From assembly GCA_031370675.1 (NCBI GenBank), contig JANMQT010000392.1:1-8550 (forward strand): a stretch of DNA of 8,550 nucleotides, given 5' to 3'. How positions within the stretch are numbered: position 1 is the stretch's first letter; the number at the start of each line of letters is the position of its first letter. Positions 5,943 through 8,550 of this stretch are shown here, piece after piece. The stretch comes from SZAS-18 sp031370675. Its GTDB lineage: Bacteria; Verrucomicrobiota; Verrucomicrobiia; Chthoniobacterales; SZAS-18. The position numbers and the translations under genes were made by a program. The notes under the pieces are model-generated. The model worked only from the letters and a program-made list of their open reading frames with translations, had not been told where the DNA came from and did no database searches.

Positions 5943-6622
5943 GCCTCGATTTCTGCCTGGCGCACCGCTGTCACAAAGCCCCGAAGCTTCTCCGGATCAA
6001 GCCTTCCCTCCGTCCGCACGCCGCTGCACACGTCGACGCCGAATGGCCGTACCCGGTGGATGGCCTCGCCGACATTGTCCGCCGTGAGTCCGCCCGCGAG
6101 AAAAACGGGAAGGCCGACCGCTGCGCGAATCGCGCGGCTGATTTCCCAGTCGTGCGTGCGGCCCGTGCCGCCGAGCGATCGCAGAGCGGCCCGCGGCTGA
6201 CCGGAGTCGAGCAGCAGCCCATCGCTGAATTTCGCGGCTTCGCGCGCCTCCGCGATCGAGGCCGCATCCGTTATGTGAACGACCTGCATGATTCGGATGC
6301 CGGGCAACGCGTTGCGCAGTGCGTAACGCGTGGCGGGCGTCACCGCGTCGCAAAGCTGCAAGACGGACGCGCGACAACGATGTTGCTGCTCGAGGATGTC
6401 GTCCGTGGTCGTGCGCGAAGTGAGCAGCACGCTCAGTGCGGGAAGGGGAGTCAGCCTGGCGAGGTGGGCAATGAGGTTTTCGGGTATCGTTCCCGGTCCG
6501 CTGGGCATGGCCGAGACGAGCCCGAGCGCGGACGCGCCGGCGTCGACCGCCAGGGCGACTTCCGCCGCGTTCGCGATGCAGCAAATCTTGATGCGCGGAG
6601 CGGGCGTCACCGAATCGAACAT
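5927..6622 (-). CDS. trpF: TrpF-type phosphoribosylanthranilate isomerase family protein
   Basis: 231 residues, a (beta/alpha)8 barrel of about family length (200-230). TrpF converts N-(5'-phosphoribosyl)anthranilate to CdRP in tryptophan synthesis, in the cytoplasm. Visible motifs: KICC (12-15) with the catalytic-base Cys14, LLLDSG (136-141) with the catalytic-acid Asp139, the phosphate-binding GGTGRTHDW (151-159), LAGGL (175-179), and FGVDVCSGVRTEGRLD (194-209). Deviations: the canonical KICGIT is KICCIA, the QLHG motif is LQLCD, and the usual SPR motif, whose Arg holds the anthranilate carboxylate, is replaced by SAMPSGPG. It therefore belongs to a divergent TrpF branch, and no trp gene lies nearby, so a different substrate is possible. 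The frame continues upstream, but only as a shadow of the divergent YkgJ-type gene; the ATG at 6622 puts KIC near the N-terminus. No Shine-Dalgarno is seen. Confidence 0.85.
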   Translation of the reverse strand: MFDSVTPAPRIKICCIANAAEVALAVDAGASALGLVSAMPSGPGTIPENLIAHLARLTPLPALSVLLTSRTTTDDILEQQHRCRASVLQLCDAVTPATRYALRNALPGIRIMQVVHITDAASIAEAREAAKFSDGLLLDSGQPRAALRSLGGTGRTHDWEISRAIRAAVGLPVFLAGGLTADNVGEAIHRVRPFGVDVCSGVRTEGRLDPEKLRGFVTAVRQAEIEACETG

Positions 6623-6753
6623 GCGGCAAGCGTAGCATGCGAAGGAAGAAGTGGATCGCAGCGACCCGGTGGGTCTCGTCGTCCCGACGCGATGGCAAAC
6701 TTCGATCTCGGAGCGACAAATTTCTCCGGTTGGCGCGCCTCCACGGTGAGTTT

Positions 6754-6789
6754 GGGACGACCGGGGACGGTCGTCCCTGCCATTTGGCA
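6754..6789. repeat. Perfect 9-bp inverted repeat plus adjoining dyad between divergent genes
   Basis: gggacgacc (6754-6762) and ggtcgtccc (6769-6777) form a perfect hairpin with a six-base loop. Immediately after comes a second dyad, tgcca (6778-6782) and tggca (6785-6789), separated by two bases. An extra gtcgtccc lies at 6678-6685. The site sits between the starts of the trpF-like and YkgJ-type genes, so it cannot terminate either coding sequence. It may be an operator, a 5' leader hairpin of the YkgJ gene (60 bases before its ATG) or a REP-like palindrome. Confidence 0.4.
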
Positions 6790-6848
6790 TCGGCTCGAGA
6801 CGGGGCCGAACCACCTTGATCACGCGTGAATCGACGCGAGCCTTGCGC

Positions 6849-7316
6849 ATGCGCCAGCGCAATCCGACGCCCAGCCCGCGCCCTGCGCAGGTCTCCGCGG
6901 CAATCGCGGAGGTGCGCGCGGTGTATGCCGACCTCGAAGCGCGGCCGGTGGAGCGCGATTGCCAGCGGCGGACCGGTTGCTGCCATTTCAAACTGACCGG
7001 CGAAGTGCCGTCGCTTACGCACGCGGAGGCGCTGCTTATGCTGAAGGCGTGGCGCGCGAGCGGACGGAAAAATATCCCTGAGCCGACCGACGGCGCGTGT
7101 CCGATGTTCGATGCGCGGACGGCGGGCTGCCGCATCTACGACGCGCGTCCGTTCGGCTGTCGCACGCATTTTTGCGGCGCGGCCGGGGGCCCATACGCGC
7201 GCCGTGAAGTACTGGACCTGATCCGCCGGCTCGAAGTGGCGAGCGAGCGATTGGGCGTGCGCGATCCGCGGCCGCTGGGAGCGGCGTTGGACCGCGCGAG
7301 AGAAGGTCACCTTTAG
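6849..7316 (+). CDS. YkgJ-family cysteine cluster protein
   Basis: 155 residues from the ATG at 6849; an in-frame TTG at 6816 would add eleven. Seven cysteines follow the pattern of the YkgJ (Fe-S or zinc cluster) family: C38 and the pair C44-C45 in DCQRRTGCCHFKL, C84 in GACPMFD, C94 in GCRIYDARPFGCR (with C104), and C109 in THFCG. The stretch C-R-I-Y-D-x-R-P-x-x-C-R is the hallmark of the family. Residues 55-69 (SLTHAEALLMLKAWR) are the usual helix between the cysteine groups. Members are thought to bind a metal or an Fe-S cluster; the biochemical role is unknown. The gene is divergent from the trpF-like gene, and its TAG overlaps the stop of the convergent PEP-CTERM gene by four bases. No clear ribosome-binding site. 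Confidence 0.85.
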   Translation: MRQRNPTPSPRPAQVSAAIAEVRAVYADLEARPVERDCQRRTGCCHFKLTGEVPSLTHAEALLMLKAWRASGRKNIPEPTDGACPMFDARTAGCRIYDARPFGCRTHFCGAAGGPYARREVLDLIRRLEVASERLGVRDPRPLGAALDRAREGHL

Positions 7317-8086
7317 GAGCCAAGTGAAAAACCGGCATGGCCCGCGGTCGCGACAATCATGGCATTGGAATTCAGTCGCGGGGCAAGCCGGCGGGAGCGG
7401 ACGCGCCAGCCGACCAGCCCGAGCGCGAAGGCGCCTGCAAGGCACGTGGCAGGCTCGGGCACGGCGGTCAGCGAAACGTCGTCGAGCGCCGCGTTGCTGT
7501 CCGACGTGCTGATGTCGCTAAAGAGGATGGTGAGGTTGCCTGAGGTGGTCGCGGTGAATGTTTGCGTGACGTGCACCCAGACCGCGCTGGCCTGCGTGAT
7601 GGTGGCCCCCGCGGTTGTGCTGTAGGTGTTGGTCGAGGCGAACGCGCCGGAAAGCGTGGTCTGAATGATACTGGTCAGGTTAGCCTTCACCTCGGTGTTG
7701 AACCAGAACGAGAGGAGGTAGCTTCCCCCGGCGTTGACCGTGACGGTCTGTGAGATGGTGCTGGACCGGCGCAGCGTGTTGTTCGAGGTGCTGTCGAGCT
7801 GAATCGCATAGGTGCCGTGCTCCGGATTGGGAATCCAGTTTGCCCCACTGTTGGCGGCGGCAATGTAAACGTTCGCGTTCGCGGCCGAGCCCGCCGTGGT
7901 TGTCCAGCCGGGAATCAGGCCGCCGGTGCCGACGGCGGAGAATCCGTTGTTCAGCGTGATGGTGCCAATGTTCTCGAAGTCACCGTTCGTCAGCAGATTT
8001 TGCGCGGTCGATCTGCCGGCGCCAAACGACAGAAACATGATCAAAATGAGGACCGTGACGCGCACACGGGTAAGTGGCCAAAACAT
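7313..8086 (-). CDS. PEP-CTERM sorting domain protein with a carbohydrate-binding-like beta domain
   Basis: 257 residues. Residues 1-29 are a signal peptide (TRVRVTVLILIMFLSFGAG, likely cleavage STA|Q). Residues 30-207 are a beta-rich, Ser/Thr/Asn-rich domain: LLTNGDFEN (31-39), a GWTT turn (60-63), HGTYAIQLDS (90-99), ISQTVTVNAGGSYLLSFWF (111-129) and AALDDVSLTAV (199-209). This layout is that of DUF642-like and choice-of-anchor galactose-binding-fold proteins. Residues 209-233 are a PEP-CTERM signal: VPEPAT, a hydrophobic helix CLAGAFALGLVGW and the basic RVRSRR. Such proteins are cut by exosortase and go to the outer surface or extracellular matrix; the exosortase is not in the window. Unusually, 24 residues follow the basic cluster, where the signal normally ends. 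The gene converges with the YkgJ-type gene (stops overlap at 7313-7316). No Shine-Dalgarno is visible before the ATG. Confidence 0.9.
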   Translation of the reverse strand: MFWPLTRVRVTVLILIMFLSFGAGRSTAQNLLTNGDFENIGTITLNNGFSAVGTGGLIPGWTTTAGSAANANVYIAAANSGANWIPNPEHGTYAIQLDSTSNNTLRRSSTISQTVTVNAGGSYLLSFWFNTEVKANLTSIIQTTLSGAFASTNTYSTTAGATITQASAVWVHVTQTFTATTSGNLTILFSDISTSDSNAALDDVSLTAVPEPATCLAGAFALGLVGWRVRSRRLAPRLNSNAMIVATAGHAGFSLGS

Positions 8087-8211
8087 CAGAAAGCAGTATG
8101 CAGCAATCGTGCCAAAACGTGTCGGACATCGGGGCGGCCGCGCGGCGCATCTTTGCTGGGTTTGGCGAGATTGGGCGCGACCAACGCACCGCGGCCGGGT
8201 TGAACGCAGTC

Positions 8212-8550
8212 ATGAACCGACTCCTCCTTCCCCGCATTCTCACGATCTCCGCCGGCGTTTTTGCGAGCGGATTGATCTTCGCCCAGGATCCCGTGCCGCC
8301 CGGTGGCCCCGGCGTGGTCGATCCGGGACATCCCCGCATCAATGAAGTGAACCAGCGCGAGGCCAATCAACAGCGGCGCATCAACCAGGGCGCGCAATCG
8401 GGACAGCTAACCTCAAAGGAAGCAGCGAACCTGCAGCAGCGCGAGACCGCCCTGCAAACGCGTGAGAACAAAATGATCGCCCGTGACGGCGGGAAGCTGA
8501 CGAAGCGCGACCAGCGCAGGCTGAACAAGCAGGAAAATCGTGACAGCCGC
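8212..8550 (+). CDS. Exported Gln/Arg-rich helical protein, N-terminal part (3' truncated by window)
   Basis: 113 codons run from the ATG at 8212 to the window edge without a stop. Residues 1-25 are a signal peptide (RLLLPRILTISAGVFASGLI, then FAQD, cleavage probably FA|Q). A short Pro/Gly linker follows (DPVPPGGPGVVDPGHP). From RINEVNQREANQQRRINQGA on, the chain is highly helical and rich in Gln, Arg, Asn and Glu. It shows two related units: an arginine/glutamine helix, then a SGQLTSKEAANL-type turn-helix, and later DGGKLTKRDQRRLNKQENRD. The D/S-G-x-L-T-x-x-[ED] turns look like degenerate EF-hand or hairpin turns between antiparallel helices. I know this as a conserved hypothetical periplasmic type found in Verrucomicrobiota and Proteobacteria; no function is established. 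It is divergent from the PEP-CTERM gene across 125 bases that must hold both promoters. Confidence 0.8.
   Translation, partial: MNRLLLPRILTISAGVFASGLIFAQDPVPPGGPGVVDPGHPRINEVNQREANQQRRINQGAQSGQLTSKEAANLQQRETALQTRENKMIARDGGKLTKRDQRRLNKQENRDSR

Noticed and set aside
6623..7135. N-terminal extension of the trpF-like protein
   Set aside because: The extra residues are translated from the complement of the YkgJ-type gene and the intergenic dyads, and the TrpF barrel starts right after the ATG at 6622.
5997..7445. Minus-strand 482-codon frame crossing the trpF-like and YkgJ-type genes
   Set aside because: Arg-rich low-complexity product typical of a GC-rich shadow frame; it overlaps two well-supported genes in other frames.

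Overview
The window looks like a piece of a GC-rich chromosome from a Verrucomicrobiota-type bacterium, probably Opitutales-like. This is an inference from gene content. The pointers are a giant secreted delta-60 repeat (DUF5122) protein with Calx-beta and EF-hand-like 'DPDGDGLSNLLEY' modules, a PEP-CTERM protein, a Gln/Arg-rich exported protein and mostly absent Shine-Dalgarno sequences. No sequence search was possible.

Layout. (1) 1-339, minus: N-terminal part of a VOC-fold ring-cleaving dioxygenase, cut by the window edge. (2) 609-3830, minus: a 1073-residue exported protein with two blocks of seven delta-60 repeats. The second block lies inside a Calx-beta domain, splitting it into two halves. 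Similar intergenic repeat blocks lie on both sides of this gene (496-573 and 4056-4127), with their two sub-blocks in opposite order. (3) 3831-4374: non-coding, with a repeat block, a foldable element (4207-4265) and a terminator (4303-4333). (4) 4375-5745: three small membrane-associated genes of the kind seen in stress regulons: a glycine-zipper protein (minus), a DUF1328/YtjA membrane peptide (plus) and an ElaB/YqjD-like DUF883 protein (plus). (5) 5827-6622, minus: a TrpF-type isomerase followed 29 bases later by tRNA-Val(GAC). (6) 6849-7316, plus: a YkgJ-type cysteine-cluster protein, whose stop overlaps that of a convergent PEP-CTERM protein gene (7313-8086, minus). (7) 8212-8550, plus: start of an exported Gln/Arg-rich helical protein, cut by the window edge.

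How the genes relate. No classical operon is visible. The envelope theme is clear: two large or medium secreted proteins, one of them meant for exosortase sorting, a secreted helical protein and three small membrane stress proteins. The TrpF-like protein stands apart from any tryptophan operon and lacks the arginine motif normally used to hold the anthranilate carboxylate, so its assignment to tryptophan synthesis is not secure. The most striking item is the nested architecture of the delta-60 protein.
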